Assembly (NCBI RefSeq): GCF_019061205.1
Contig: NZ_JAHQYH010000012.1
Span: forward strand, 1 to 35,120
Length of the DNA stretch: 35,120 nt
Direction: 5' to 3'
Source of the DNA: Apilactobacillus waqarii
GTDB lineage: Bacteria > Bacillota > Bacilli > Lactobacillales > Lactobacillaceae
Shown piece after piece: positions 25,590 through 34,380 of the stretch. Made by a program: the position numbers and the translations under genes. The notes beneath the pieces are model-generated. The model searched no databases, had not been told where the DNA came from, and saw only the letters and a program-made list of their open reading frames with translations. The number at the start of each line of letters is the position of its first letter. The stretch's first letter is position 1.

Positions 25590-25603
25590 ATAAAGCGCTT
25601 ACA
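25590..25603 (+). promoter_or_regulatory. cre site (CcpA) of the sugar operon
   Basis: ATAAAGCGCTTACA matches 12 of 14 positions of the cre consensus TGWAANCGNTNWCA. It begins about eight bases after the expected transcription start, the place for repression when glucose is plentiful. Confidence 0.75.
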
Positions 25604-25607
25604 TTCG

Positions 25608-25617
25608 TATCGCGATA
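25608..25617. promoter_or_regulatory. Palindrome next to the cre site
   Basis: TATCGCGATA is a perfect ten-base palindrome with a central CG, the style of LacI-type operators. It may bind a sugar-specific regulator encoded elsewhere. Confidence 0.35.
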
Positions 25618-25665
25618 GTAATCATAGCCACTAAATTAATTATATAAAAAGGAGAGTGAGCTATT

Positions 25666-26997
25666 ATGAAGTCCAAACTAAAATTACCAAAACTATCGAG
25701 GTTCCAATTATTTAATATTACCTTCGGTTATTTTGGTTTAAACATGGCGTTCTTTTTACAAACATCTCAAATGAGTAGAATTTTCCAAACTATTGGTGCA
25801 GACCCTAATAAGTTAGGTTGGTTCTTTATCTTGCCACCATTGGCAGGGATGATTGTTCAACCAATCATTGGAAAGAAATCAGACAAAACATGGAATCGTT
25901 TTGGTAGAAGATTGCCATACTTGATTATTGGTTCTATTATTTCTGCAATTGTTTTAATCGTTTTACCAAACGTTGGATCGCTAGGTTTAGGTTATGGATC
26001 ATTAGCTGCTTTACTATTTGGTGCGGTTACTATCATGCTTCTAGACGTCTCATCAAACATGTGTCAACAACCATTCAGAATGATTATCGGAGACATGGTT
26101 AACTCAGACCAAGAAGACAAAGCATGGTCATTCCAAAACATTTACTCAAACGCAGGTGGAATGCTAGCTGCAATCCTACCATTCGTAATCACTGCAATTG
26201 GTTTCTCAAACATCGCTCCTAAAGGTGAAGTTCCAACAACTGTTAAGATTGCTTTTTACATCGGAGCAGCTGTGATCGCTGCAACTACTATCTACACTGT
26301 TGTAAACGTTAAAGAATACGACCCAGTAGAATACGCAAAATACCACGACATTGAAGAAGAAGACAGTAAAGAAAAAGCACCAAGTCTATGGGAATTAATA
26401 AAAAATGCCCCCAAAATTTTCTGGGAATTATTAGCAGTTATGATGTTCTCATTTATTTCAGTTCAATTTGTATGGACTTACAGTACTGGTGCTTTAGCAG
26501 AAAACATTTGGCACACAACAAACCCTGCTAGTGCTGGATTCCAAGCAGCTGGTAACTGGAACGGGGTATTAACATTCGTTCAATCACTAGCCGGAGTTCT
26601 ATGGGGTACATTCGTTTTAGCTCGTCTAAAACCAAGCCAAAGAAGAAAAATCTTATTCATCTCACTAGTATTAGGTGGAATAGGTCTAATCATGATGTAC
26701 TTTGTAACTTCAAAGATGCTATCAATTGTACCATTCACACTATTTGGAATTATGTACATCACAATCGGAACAGAAGCATTTGCAATGATTACAGGTGCTG
26801 TTAAAGGTAAAAACGAAGGTGCTTACCTAGGACTATTCAACTGGCAAATTTGTATTCCACAAATTGTAGCTTCAGTTTCTAGTTTCGCAATCTTCCCAAT
26901 GCTACATGGATCAATGAGCGCAATGCTATTCCTAGCAGGAATCTGTGCATTAATTGCTGCTGGAACAGTATTCTTTGTAAAACCAGTTAAAGAATAA
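25666..26997 (+). CDS. MFS disaccharide permease (maltose transporter-like)
   Basis: The 443-residue protein has 12 membrane segments and the SLC45/GPH-like sugar transporter pattern: FNITFGYFGLNMAFFLQ, LPPLAGMIVQPIIGKKSDKTW and the A-loop RFGRRLPYLI between helices 2 and 3. It is the first gene of an operon with a GH65 phosphorylase and beta-phosphoglucomutase, so it most likely imports maltose or a similar alpha-glucosyl disaccharide by proton symport. The ATG follows AAAGGAG. A cre site precedes it. Confidence 0.85.
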   Translation: MKSKLKLPKLSRFQLFNITFGYFGLNMAFFLQTSQMSRIFQTIGADPNKLGWFFILPPLAGMIVQPIIGKKSDKTWNRFGRRLPYLIIGSIISAIVLIVLPNVGSLGLGYGSLAALLFGAVTIMLLDVSSNMCQQPFRMIIGDMVNSDQEDKAWSFQNIYSNAGGMLAAILPFVITAIGFSNIAPKGEVPTTVKIAFYIGAAVIAATTIYTVVNVKEYDPVEYAKYHDIEEEDSKEKAPSLWELIKNAPKIFWELLAVMMFSFISVQFVWTYSTGALAENIWHTTNPASAGFQAAGNWNGVLTFVQSLAGVLWGTFVLARLKPSQRRKILFISLVLGGIGLIMMYFVTSKMLSIVPFTLFGIMYITIGTEAFAMITGAVKGKNEGAYLGLFNWQICIPQIVASVSSFAIFPMLHGSMSAMLFLAGICALIAAGTVFFVKPVKE

Positions 26998-27017
26998 TTA
27001 AAGGAGTTGAATTAAAA

Positions 27018-29219
27018 ATGACTAAAGACATTAAATTAAGACTAAAAGACGTGAGTTCAAGTAATCCAGGTAACTTAGAAGCTGTGTTCTCACTTGGAAA
27101 TGGTCACTTTGGGGTTCGAGCAACTAACCCAATCGAATCAAGCGCAGTAGAAGGAACACTAGTAAATGGGTTCTTTGAATACAGTCCAATCACCTACGGA
27201 GAAGCAGCTGCTTACTACCCAAAGAGAAATGAAACAATCGTTTCACTTCCTAACTTGAGAAAAATTCGCGTCTTTGATGACGGTCATGGCGAATTCACTC
27301 ATTCTAAACTAGTAGATATGCAATTAGATTTATCTAACGGTAAATTGGTTGAAGAATATGAATTAAGTAACGACAAGAAACAAACAATTAAAATGAATGT
27401 CACTTCGGCAATCGATCAAAGAGAGGTTCACTTCTACGGAATTGAATATGCATTTGAGGCAGAAACATATAAGGGTGACATTTACATCGATAAGAACTTT
27501 GTCCTAGAAGAAGCTAAGGGTGAAACAGGTGACGACATCGATGACCCAAGAAAGACTAGAGAATTAAAATCAATCAAACGTGAAGTGGTTGCTACTGATG
27601 ACTTATCACAAACAATCGCCATTAGTACTGCTGAATCAAAACAACGCATTGAAATTACCGCATACGGTTTTAACGACGAAAGTCATCTATCAACAAAATT
27701 ATCATTAGCTGATGAACCTAAAGTTAGTTACGGATTTATCGTTGGTGAAAAGAACGAAAAAGGTGACTTTGCCAAAGAAGACTTTGCAACAATTAAGGAA
27801 AACAGTGCAAGTTTCTGGCACGACACTTGGCAAAACGGTGAAGTTTCAATCGCCGGGAACGACGAATTAAACCTAGCTCTTCACTACAACATCTTCCAAC
27901 TAAACCAAGCTACTGGTCGTGATGGTAAGACAAACATCGCTGCCAAAGGTTTAACAGGACCAGGTTATGAAGGCCACACTTTTTGGGACACTGAAATGTA
28001 CATGATTCCTTACTTCATCTACACAAACCCAGAAATTGCCAAGAAACTATTGGTATACCGTTACAACACTTTAGACTTTGCGCGCACACGTGCTCGTGAA
28101 TTAGGTGTGAACCAAGGTGCGCTATTCGCATGGCGTTCAATCAACGGTGAAGAAACTTCTGCATACTACCCAGCAAGTACTGCTGCATACCATTTAGACG
28201 GTGACATTGCATATGCCATCGGTAACTACTACCAAGCAACTCATGACATGGAATTCTTAAAGGACTACGGTTTTGAAATGTTACTAGAAACTGCTCGTTT
28301 CTTCAGAGAATTCGGTACATGGGCAAAGAAGGATGGCAAGACAGTATTCGAATTCCACACAGTAACTGGACCAGACGAATACACTGCGATGGTAGATAAC
28401 AACTACTTCACTAACAGAATGGCGCAAAACAACTTCAACTTGGCATACAAGTTAGGACTAGTATTAATGGAAAAAAATCCAGAAGCCTTCGGCAAACTAG
28501 GTGTTTCAATCGAAGAACTAGAAGTATTCAAGGACATCGCTGAAAAAATCTACTTCCCATTCAACGATGAATACCAAATTAACGCTCAAGATGACACATT
28601 CTTCAGCAAGGCAATCTGGCCATTCGACGAAACACCAAAAGACAAGTACCCATTACTATTGCACTACCACCCACTAAACATCTACAGATACCAAGTGAAC
28701 AAGCAAGCAGATACTGTTTTAGCTGACCTATTATTCCCAGAAACAATTGATGATGATCAACTAAGTAGAGAATTCGATTACTACGAAAAAATCACTACTC
28801 ATGACTCATCACTATCACGTTCAATCTTCAGTGCGTTAGCTGCTCGTATGGGTGACATGAAGAAGGCTTACAGCTACTTCTCAGACACAGTTCGCATGGA
28901 CCTAACTGACCTACAAGGTAACACCGAAGATGGTTTGCACTTAGCAAACCTAGGTGGAAGCTGGCTAAGTGTGGTTCAAGGTTTCGCAGGGATGCAAGTA
29001 ACTTCAGCCGGCGAATTAAAGATTATCCCACATCTACCAATTGAATGGGATGGCTTTGAATTCAGAATTGTCTTTAACGGAAGATTATTAAACATCAACA
29101 TTATTGATGGCAAAACAACAATTAAGTTGGTTGACGGTCAACCAATGAACATCATTGTAGACAACAAGTCATACAAGTTAGAAAAAGCAACACTAGAAAT
29201 CCTATCAAAGGGGGAATAG
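27018..29219 (+). CDS. GH65 disaccharide phosphorylase, probably maltose phosphorylase
   Basis: The 733-residue enzyme is a family GH65 inverting phosphorylase. It has an N-terminal beta-sandwich, the (alpha/alpha)6 barrel with GYEGHTFWDTE, the general-acid E454 in TGPDEYTAMVDNNY, RSINGEETSAYYPAS and the HYHPLNIY/KQADTV region that handles phosphate, then a small C-terminal domain. It would split maltose and phosphate into glucose and beta-glucose 1-phosphate. Downstream pgmB and the permease support this. The N-terminal domain (SLGNGHFGVRATNPIESS, SPITYGEAA) differs from classical Lactobacillus MapA, which opens with a different pattern, so another alpha-glucosyl disaccharide (for example nigerose, kojibiose or trehalose) remains possible. 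Confidence 0.85.
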   Translation: MTKDIKLRLKDVSSSNPGNLEAVFSLGNGHFGVRATNPIESSAVEGTLVNGFFEYSPITYGEAAAYYPKRNETIVSLPNLRKIRVFDDGHGEFTHSKLVDMQLDLSNGKLVEEYELSNDKKQTIKMNVTSAIDQREVHFYGIEYAFEAETYKGDIYIDKNFVLEEAKGETGDDIDDPRKTRELKSIKREVVATDDLSQTIAISTAESKQRIEITAYGFNDESHLSTKLSLADEPKVSYGFIVGEKNEKGDFAKEDFATIKENSASFWHDTWQNGEVSIAGNDELNLALHYNIFQLNQATGRDGKTNIAAKGLTGPGYEGHTFWDTEMYMIPYFIYTNPEIAKKLLVYRYNTLDFARTRARELGVNQGALFAWRSINGEETSAYYPASTAAYHLDGDIAYAIGNYYQATHDMEFLKDYGFEMLLETARFFREFGTWAKKDGKTVFEFHTVTGPDEYTAMVDNNYFTNRMAQNNFNLAYKLGLVLMEKNPEAFGKLGVSIEELEVFKDIAEKIYFPFNDEYQINAQDDTFFSKAIWPFDETPKDKYPLLLHYHPLNIYRYQVNKQADTVLADLLFPETIDDDQLSREFDYYEKITTHDSSLSRSIFSALAARMGDMKKAYSYFSDTVRMDLTDLQGNTEDGLHLANLGGSWLSVVQGFAGMQVTSAGELKIIPHLPIEWDGFEFRIVFNGRLLNINIIDGKTTIKLVDGQPMNIIVDNKSYKLEKATLEILSKGE

Positions 29220-29221
29220 AC

Positions 29222-29887
29222 ATGGGATTAGAAAAGATTAAAGGTTTCATTTTTGACCTGGACGGTGTCATCTCCAACACCTCTGTTTTACACAGTAAGG
29301 CATGGAAACAAATTGCCGATAAAGTCGGCACTCCATGGAATGATAAATTAGCCGAAGACTTAAAGGGTGTGGACCGCATGGACTCATTGAACCTGATTTT
29401 GGACCGCGGTAACTTACAAGGAAAATACTCTGAAGAAGACAAGTTGGCACTAGCACAGGAGAAAAATGATAACTACCTAAACCTAGTTGATCAAATGTCA
29501 CCGGCAGATATTCTTCCTGGTATTAAGGAATTCTTGGACAGCTTACGTGATAACGGCTACCTAATTGCGTTGGCATCCGCTTCCAAGAATGCACCAACCG
29601 TTTTGGAAAAACTTCAATTAAGTGAATACTTTCAAAAGGTAGTTAACCCGGCTTTATTGAGTAAGGGTAAACCAGATCCAGAAATCTACACTAAAGGTGC
29701 TGAAATTTTGGACCTAGCTCCTGAACAATGTATTGGAATTGAAGATGCTGAAGTCGGTATTGCTGCCATCAATGGCGCCGGTGAGACTTCCATCGGAATC
29801 GGTAGTGCAGACATCCTAAAGGATGCAGACATCGTGTTTGCTTCAACTGATGAACTAACACTAGCTAATATTGAAAAAGCACTATAA
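29222..29887 (+). CDS. pgmB: Beta-phosphoglucomutase
   Basis: The 221-residue HAD-family mutase turns beta-glucose 1-phosphate into glucose 6-phosphate. The nucleophile is D12 and the acid/base D14 in FDLDGVIS; H24 in LHSKAW, ASASKN for phosphate, K in SKGKPDPEIY and GIEDAEVGI complete the motif set. It starts two bases after the phosphorylase stop and shares its ribosome site with the end of that gene, so the two are translationally linked. Confidence 0.95.
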   Translation: MGLEKIKGFIFDLDGVISNTSVLHSKAWKQIADKVGTPWNDKLAEDLKGVDRMDSLNLILDRGNLQGKYSEEDKLALAQEKNDNYLNLVDQMSPADILPGIKEFLDSLRDNGYLIALASASKNAPTVLEKLQLSEYFQKVVNPALLSKGKPDPEIYTKGAEILDLAPEQCIGIEDAEVGIAAINGAGETSIGIGSADILKDADIVFASTDELTLANIEKAL

Positions 29888-29891
29888 AAAT

Positions 29892-29926
29892 AAAAAAAGG
29901 GACTGACGTTTGTCAGTCCTTTTTAT
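29892..29926. terminator. Bidirectional terminator, pgmB / thiM (copy C2)
   Basis: GGGACTGAC-GTTT-GTCAGTCC between A and T runs ends pgmB from the left and thiM from the right. The core is shared with the terminator at 25376. Confidence 0.9.
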
Positions 29927-30703
29927 TTATCCTAGTTTTTGAAACTCAGTGATTTCTTCGTCGGTTAGTTGGTATAAGGTATTAAATACAGTTGATATGA
30001 ATGAATATGGTAGGTTGTCGGTAATTCCACCGGCAATTTCTCCGGCAATGCTTAGGATGCTAGAAGCAAGGACAGCGGAATCTAAACTGTTGTCGACAGC
30101 TAGACAAGCCCCTAGGATACCGTCTAACATATCGCCACAACCAACGTTAACGGCAAAGTAGTGATGACCGTTTTTGACTTCGACATTCTTACTGCCATCT
30201 GATATGACGTCAGTGACACCAGATAATAATGTGATACAGTCAAACTTCTTAGCGACTGTTTCTGCGATTTGATGTAAGTCACCGTCACCGTTTCCGGCGT
30301 CGATACCTTGGGCGTTCCATTCGATGTCGGCGAGAAATGCTAATTCACCGGCGTTACCACGAACACCGTCGAATTTGACTTCCTTAGCTACCTTAGCGAA
30401 GTTATTTTGACGTAACTTGGATGCGCCAATCGCAACGGGATCAATGACGACAGGGATGCCTTTTTGGTTGGCGTACTTTCCAGCTGCAATTGATTTTTCA
30501 ACGTCGGCATCGTTTGATGAACCCATGTTGATGACTAGGGCATTTGAGATGTTGACTAGGTCGCTTGCTTCCTTGATGTCGTCGAACATGATTGGTGACG
30601 CCCCGATGAAGTTGATGGCATCGGCCACGTGTTGTGGTGTTACCATGTTTGAGATGTTTAAAATGATTGGTGAGTTTTCTCTGATTTGTTTGATAGTAGT
30701 CAT
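29927..30703 (-). CDS. thiM: Hydroxyethylthiazole kinase
   Basis: The 258-residue enzyme phosphorylates hydroxyethylthiazole for thiamine salvage. It has the ThiM pattern SPIILNISNMVTPQHVADAINFIGASPIM, GVRGNAGELAFL for substrate binding and NVGCGDMLDGILGACLA with the catalytic Cys-Gly-Asp. The start codon overlaps the stop of thiE (TAATG), and the AAGGGGA ribosome site is inside thiE, so expression is coupled. It is the last gene of the riboswitch-controlled thi operon. Confidence 0.96.
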   Translation of the reverse strand: MTTIKQIRENSPIILNISNMVTPQHVADAINFIGASPIMFDDIKEASDLVNISNALVINMGSSNDADVEKSIAAGKYANQKGIPVVIDPVAIGASKLRQNNFAKVAKEVKFDGVRGNAGELAFLADIEWNAQGIDAGNGDGDLHQIAETVAKKFDCITLLSGVTDVISDGSKNVEVKNGHHYFAVNVGCGDMLDGILGACLAVDNSLDSAVLASSILSIAGEIAGGITDNLPYSFISTVFNTLYQLTDEEITEFQKLG

Positions 30704-31344
30704 TATGCATTCCCCTTTAGACTATTAATGGTTTGTTGGATGTCTGAACTATCGATGATGTCTGAGATGACTGAGACACCGTCGACGTTGGTAGTTAGCA
30801 CTGCCTTGGCGTTATCTTCCTTGATGCCACCGATGGCAACGGCTGGATGAGTAGATTCTTGGTATAAACGGTTTAGTTCATCGATACCGATTGCTGGTTT
30901 CACCTTAAACTTGGATTGAGTCGCAAAGATGGGACCAATTCCGATGTAGTCTAGTGCATCGACATTATTGGCAGCTCTGACCTCATCTAGGGTGTGGGTA
31001 GATAGTCCGATAATCTTGTTTTGACATTCTGCAATTACGCGTTCAATCTTGGTGTCGTCTTGACCGACGTGGATTCCATCAGCATTAATTTCCTTCATTA
31101 AATCGATATCGTCGTCGATGATGTAAGGCACGTTGTACTTGGCGGTGATTTCCTTTAGTTGAATCGCCACCTGTAGTTTTTCCGCATCGGATAGGGTAGA
31201 ACGGTCTTTTTCGCGGTATTGAAACATGGTAATTCCGTTCTTACATGCATCCTCTACGATTTGGATTAGTTTGTCGACGTCGCCGCCAACGTTTTGACTA
31301 CCCGCAATGAAGTAGACGGCTAGTTGTTCTTTAGCGAATTTCAT
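30703..31344 (-). CDS. thiE: Thiamine-phosphate synthase
   Basis: The 213-residue TIM-barrel enzyme joins the pyrimidine diphosphate and thiazole phosphate into thiamine phosphate. Motifs include FQYREKDRS for pyrimidine diphosphate, INADGIHVGQDD, IGLSTHTLDEV and YIGIGPIFATQSK for phosphate. It overlaps thiD by 14 bases and thiM by one. ThiM and ThiD would supply its two substrates. Confidence 0.96.
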   Translation of the reverse strand: MKFAKEQLAVYFIAGSQNVGGDVDKLIQIVEDACKNGITMFQYREKDRSTLSDAEKLQVAIQLKEITAKYNVPYIIDDDIDLMKEINADGIHVGQDDTKIERVIAECQNKIIGLSTHTLDEVRAANNVDALDYIGIGPIFATQSKFKVKPAIGIDELNRLYQESTHPAVAIGGIKEDNAKAVLTTNVDGVSVISDIIDSSDIQQTINSLKGNA

Positions 31345-32143
31345 CTTCAGCCCCCCAGTGATTTAGTGGTCCATGACCGTGTCCGACAATGATTTCTGAT
31401 TGTAGGATGGTATCAATGTAGCGTTTACCTTCGATGATGGCTTCCTTGATGGATGCCCCCTTGGCTAGGTTAGCGACGATTGCGGATGATAGAGTGTCGC
31501 CAGTTCCGTGCTTTCTGACGGTGTCGTACTTTTTACTTTCGATGGTAAAACTAATTCCGCTTTCTAGTAGGACGTAATCGGATAGGGTATCGCCTTGTTG
31601 GTGGCCACCCTTGATGATGACGTTCTTGGCACCCAGTTGTTGAATGTGCGCAGCAGCTGCAATCACATCGTCATTGGTTTCAATCTTCTTACCATATATA
31701 ACCTCAGCTTCAGGAAGGTTAGGGGTCACGATGTCGGCGATTGGCATTAGTTTATTAATGATGGCGTCGATACCCGAATCGTCCAGTAACCTAGCGCCAC
31801 CTTTGGCAACCATGACTGGGTCGACGACGATGGGGTGAATGTTGTGCTCATTAATGTTTGCGACGACGGATTCGACACGTTCTTGGTCAAACAAGGCACC
31901 GGTTTTGGCAGCCTTGATGTCGAAATCATCGTATAGTGAATCAAACTGTGCGTTGATCATTTCAACAGGAGTGGGTAGGACGGATTGCACACCCAATGTG
32001 TTTTGGGCGGTCAAACCAACCACGACGTTGGTAGCAAAGACGTGGTGTTCTTGCATCGTCTTGATGTCTGCTTGCATACCGGCCCCACCACCGGAATCTG
32101 AACCGGCAATCGTTAGTGTTTCAGGGACTTTTTTACTATTCAT
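31331..32143 (-). CDS. thiD: Hydroxymethylpyrimidine (phospho)kinase
   Basis: The enzyme phosphorylates HMP to HMP-P and then HMP-PP. It has TIAGSDSGGGAGMQADIKT for the substrate, VDPVMVAKGG, VTPNLPEAEVI and the anion hole KHGTGDTLSSAI. I start at the ATG at 32143 (270 residues), eight bases after GGAGG; the longer frame to 32173 begins inside tenA without a ribosome site. It overlaps the end of tenA by eight bases. Confidence 0.95.
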   Translation of the reverse strand: MNSKKVPETLTIAGSDSGGGAGMQADIKTMQEHHVFATNVVVGLTAQNTLGVQSVLPTPVEMINAQFDSLYDDFDIKAAKTGALFDQERVESVVANINEHNIHPIVVDPVMVAKGGARLLDDSGIDAIINKLMPIADIVTPNLPEAEVIYGKKIETNDDVIAAAAHIQQLGAKNVIIKGGHQQGDTLSDYVLLESGISFTIESKKYDTVRKHGTGDTLSSAIVANLAKGASIKEAIIEGKRYIDTILQSEIIVGHGHGPLNHWGAEDEIR

Positions 32144-32843
32144 GATGACTACCTCCATGAATGATGTCGGCAAAGCGCCAGTCTTGTTGGTAGAAGGCTT
32201 GTTCCCAGAATTCCCATTCTAATTCGGTACTCTTTAAGAAGAAGCCTTTGGCCTCGTGTAGTTCTTCTTGAGACATGTCTTTTGATAGTTCGTTTAACAT
32301 GTTAAAGAGTTTTTGGGTTATTCCCCCATCCGTATCTTCATCATCAGATAGGTAGAAATCAACCCAGCTCTTAAACGGGTTGTCTTCAGTATTTTTACCT
32401 GTGGCAGTTAGCTGTTTGGCAATTTCATTGTATGTCCATGGACATGGTAGTAAGGCACAGATAATATTAGCCAGGCTACCGGTCCTAACGGCACGATACA
32501 TATGTGATTGGTATAGGTAAGCCTTAGGACTTGGTGTAGCGTGTTGCAAACTTTCGTATGTAACGTTAGCAATATCGCAAAAGACGTGATGAGGGTGGAT
32601 TTCACTGTTTAGAATAAAATCGATATTTTCAGCGAAGAATCGCATGTCCTCTCTGTCCTTTAGAATGGGGATGATACTAGCGTAAATTTTGATGAACTCA
32701 GATAAGTATTGAAAATCTTGTTGAACATAAAATTTTAGTGCTGCATCGTCGACATGACCGTTACCGATACCTTTAACAAACGGGTGGTCAAAGATGGCTT
32801 CCAAAATTGGGTTAGCTTCCTTGACTAGTTGATTTGAAAACAT
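32136..32843 (-). CDS. tenA: TenA, thiaminase II / aminopyrimidine hydrolase
   Basis: The 235-residue helical enzyme hydrolyses aminopyrimidine from degraded thiamine to HMP for re-use. The catalytic Cys is C134 in LLPCPWTYNEIA, with D43 and Y46 in QQDFQYL holding the pyrimidine, and a C-terminal acidic region with ELEWEFWEQA. It is the first gene of the operon tenA-thiD-thiE-thiM. The ATG follows GGAGGGA, and the operon is preceded by a TPP riboswitch, so expression falls when TPP is plentiful. Confidence 0.96.
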   Translation of the reverse strand: MFSNQLVKEANPILEAIFDHPFVKGIGNGHVDDAALKFYVQQDFQYLSEFIKIYASIIPILKDREDMRFFAENIDFILNSEIHPHHVFCDIANVTYESLQHATPSPKAYLYQSHMYRAVRTGSLANIICALLPCPWTYNEIAKQLTATGKNTEDNPFKSWVDFYLSDDEDTDGGITQKLFNMLNELSKDMSQEELHEAKGFFLKSTELEWEFWEQAFYQQDWRFADIIHGGSHHE

Positions 32844-32870
32844 GAAACAATCCCTCCAGTTTGCTGCCGT

Positions 32871-32907
32871 AAATAAAAATACCCTCCCACACGACGGTGG
32901 AAGGGTA
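32871..32907 (-). terminator. Riboswitch terminator of the thi operon
   Basis: On the minus strand TACCCTTCCAC pairs with GTGGGAGGGTA and is followed by TTTTTATTT, between the TPP aptamer and tenA. Confidence 0.85.
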
Positions 32908-32934
32908 CACTTGGATAGACTAAGTCTAATTCTT

Positions 32935-33028
32935 TACTTGGAGTGCGCCTGACTTCCTTCGCTAGTGTTAACTAGATCAGGTTCAATGGGTGTAATCTCA
33001 GCCGAAAAAACGGCACCCCAGTGGACAG
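32935..33028 (-). ncRNA. TPP riboswitch of the tenA-thiDEM operon
   Basis: On the minus strand the THI-box segments read GGGGTGCC, GGCTGAGAT, ACACCC, GAACCTGATC, a short variable arm, then GCGAAGGAAGTCAGG. All conserved cores are present. A terminator follows at 32907-32871. It is the second TPP riboswitch in the window. Confidence 0.95.
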
Positions 33029-33053
33029 CATTTTTATATTTAATTCATGTATA

Positions 33054-33081
33054 AGTATAGCTGTTTTGAACTTTTTGTAAA
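33054..33081 (-). promoter_or_regulatory. Promoter of the thi operon
   Basis: On the minus strand TTTACA (33081-33076) and TATACT (33059-33054) are 16 bases apart, just upstream of the TPP aptamer. Confidence 0.7.
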
Positions 33082-33100
33082 TATTATAATTGTTGCCAAA

Positions 33101-33130
33101 CAAAAAAGACGCCATCATAGCGCCTTTTTA
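33101..33130 (-). terminator. Terminator of the SEC10/PgrA gene
   Basis: On the minus strand AAAAAGGCGC pairs with GCGTCTTTTT (one G-T pair) around TATGATG. Confidence 0.8.
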
Positions 33131-33134
33131 TTTT

Positions 33135-34259
33135 TTATTGATAAATTTCGAAGTGGATTTGGCCCATCTTATCGATTGAAATCCCGAATTCTTGTTTAGC
33201 GGAACTATCGAAACCAATTCCTAGGAAGTTGGCAGCGTGTCCCCAATCAGAAGATGCATCATCAAACATCATGGCACAGATGGCACCGTAGATGCTTTCC
33301 TTAACGTTAGCCATAGTAACGGGTCCATTGATGTATGAGTTAGTTAATAGTGAACCGGCGATGTTTTCACCGTAAGCAGTGAAGTTGTTAGCGGCGAAGA
33401 CGTCGTCTAGGACTGAAACATCGTGACCACCCTTTTTGGTGAAGTCCCAGTTATCGTTGTTGTAGCCAATGGCAACATCTGTGGCTGCCTTTAGTGCACG
33501 GTCGGTAACTGTTAGGTCTTGGGTGTATGGGTAGTTGTTAGCTAGCTTGTGTCTTAAATCATTCACAAGGTTAGCAGCATATTGTGATAGTTGACGTTGT
33601 TGGTCAGTACTTATGTTGTTGATGTTGACCTTAGTATTAATGTCTGCGGTGCTTGGGTGGAATGTGTTGATTTGACGACTTTGGTCAATTGATTCATCCG
33701 AAGCGGTGCCTTGGACCATTTTCTTGTTGTTGGCATCGAAACTAAATAGGTATCCGGCAGGAATGTTTAGTGTGTCGGATGCGTTAGGAGTAGCGTGATC
33801 GTCTGACGGGTAGTTAAAACCGTCAACGGATTGGTAGTAGTTAGAATCGGGAGCCTTCATGGTACTGGTAGCAACTGGAGCAGTAGAGCTTATAATCAAC
33901 TTTTTGGCCTTGGTGTTTTTTCTAACTACCTTTTTAGGGGCTTTTTTCTTGGCCTTCTTCTTAGTAGTTACCTTCTTTTTAGCTTTAGTAGTCTTTTTAT
34001 TTTTCTTTGGGTGCTTCTTCTTGGCCTTGGTAGTCTTCTTGGCGTGTTTCCTTACGGTCTTTTTCTTCTTAGTTGTCTTTTTGTGTTTAGTCTTAGAAGT
34101 TTTCTTAGCCTTCTTGGCCTTTTTGGCAGGTTTTTTCTTGTGATGAGCTTGCTCAGTGGTTTGCGCATTAGCTGCTAGGTGGGTTTCACTGATACTTCCG
34201 GCAAATAACGTGACAGTCATAGCGATTAATAGTAGTGAAAATGCTTTTAGTTTTCGCAT
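33135..34259 (-). CDS. Secreted SEC10/PgrA-type surface protein with Lys-rich tail region
   Basis: The 374-residue protein has a signal peptide (1-32, cleavage after ANA), a Lys-rich segment (about 39-120; 44 of the residues 41-120 are Lys) built from KK, TTKAKKK and AKKKAPKK type repeats, and a C-terminal domain (about 210-374). That domain has LVNDLRHKLANNYPYTQDLTVT, GGHDVSVLDDV, AYGENIAG and WGHAANFLGIG, the pattern of the SEC10/PgrA CAP-like domain of lactic acid bacteria. It has no LPXTG anchor, so the Lys region may bind anionic wall polymers. The ATG follows AAGGAG. Its role is unknown; the Lys region resembles the tails of histone H1-like proteins by composition only. Confidence 0.85.
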   Translation of the reverse strand: MRKLKAFSLLLIAMTVTLFAGSISETHLAANAQTTEQAHHKKKPAKKAKKAKKTSKTKHKKTTKKKKTVRKHAKKTTKAKKKHPKKNKKTTKAKKKVTTKKKAKKKAPKKVVRKNTKAKKLIISSTAPVATSTMKAPDSNYYQSVDGFNYPSDDHATPNASDTLNIPAGYLFSFDANNKKMVQGTASDESIDQSRQINTFHPSTADINTKVNINNISTDQQRQLSQYAANLVNDLRHKLANNYPYTQDLTVTDRALKAATDVAIGYNNDNWDFTKKGGHDVSVLDDVFAANNFTAYGENIAGSLLTNSYINGPVTMANVKESIYGAICAMMFDDASSDWGHAANFLGIGFDSSAKQEFGISIDKMGQIHFEIYQ

Positions 34260-34289
34260 AACGATATCTCCTTAGTTTGTACGAATGTT

Positions 34290-34300
34290 TTTATAAATAT
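34290..34300 (-). promoter_or_regulatory. Likely promoter region of the SEC10/PgrA gene
   Basis: On the minus strand an extended -10 (TGGTATAGT) lies about 45 to 50 bases before the ATG, with a weak -35 (TTCCAT) 16 bases further upstream. Coordinates are approximate. Confidence 0.4.
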
Positions 34301-34380
34301 AACTATACCAAATGTTTTTAATAATGGAATTGATTTTCACTTTGTGTTTTAATTAAGTCAAAGACAAGGGGAGATATTTA

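Noticed and set aside
33831-34178. Two long plus-strand frames opposite the SEC10/PgrA gene
   Set aside because: They are the complement of Lys codons, giving Phe/Leu-rich nonsense; no ribosome site or promoter fits.
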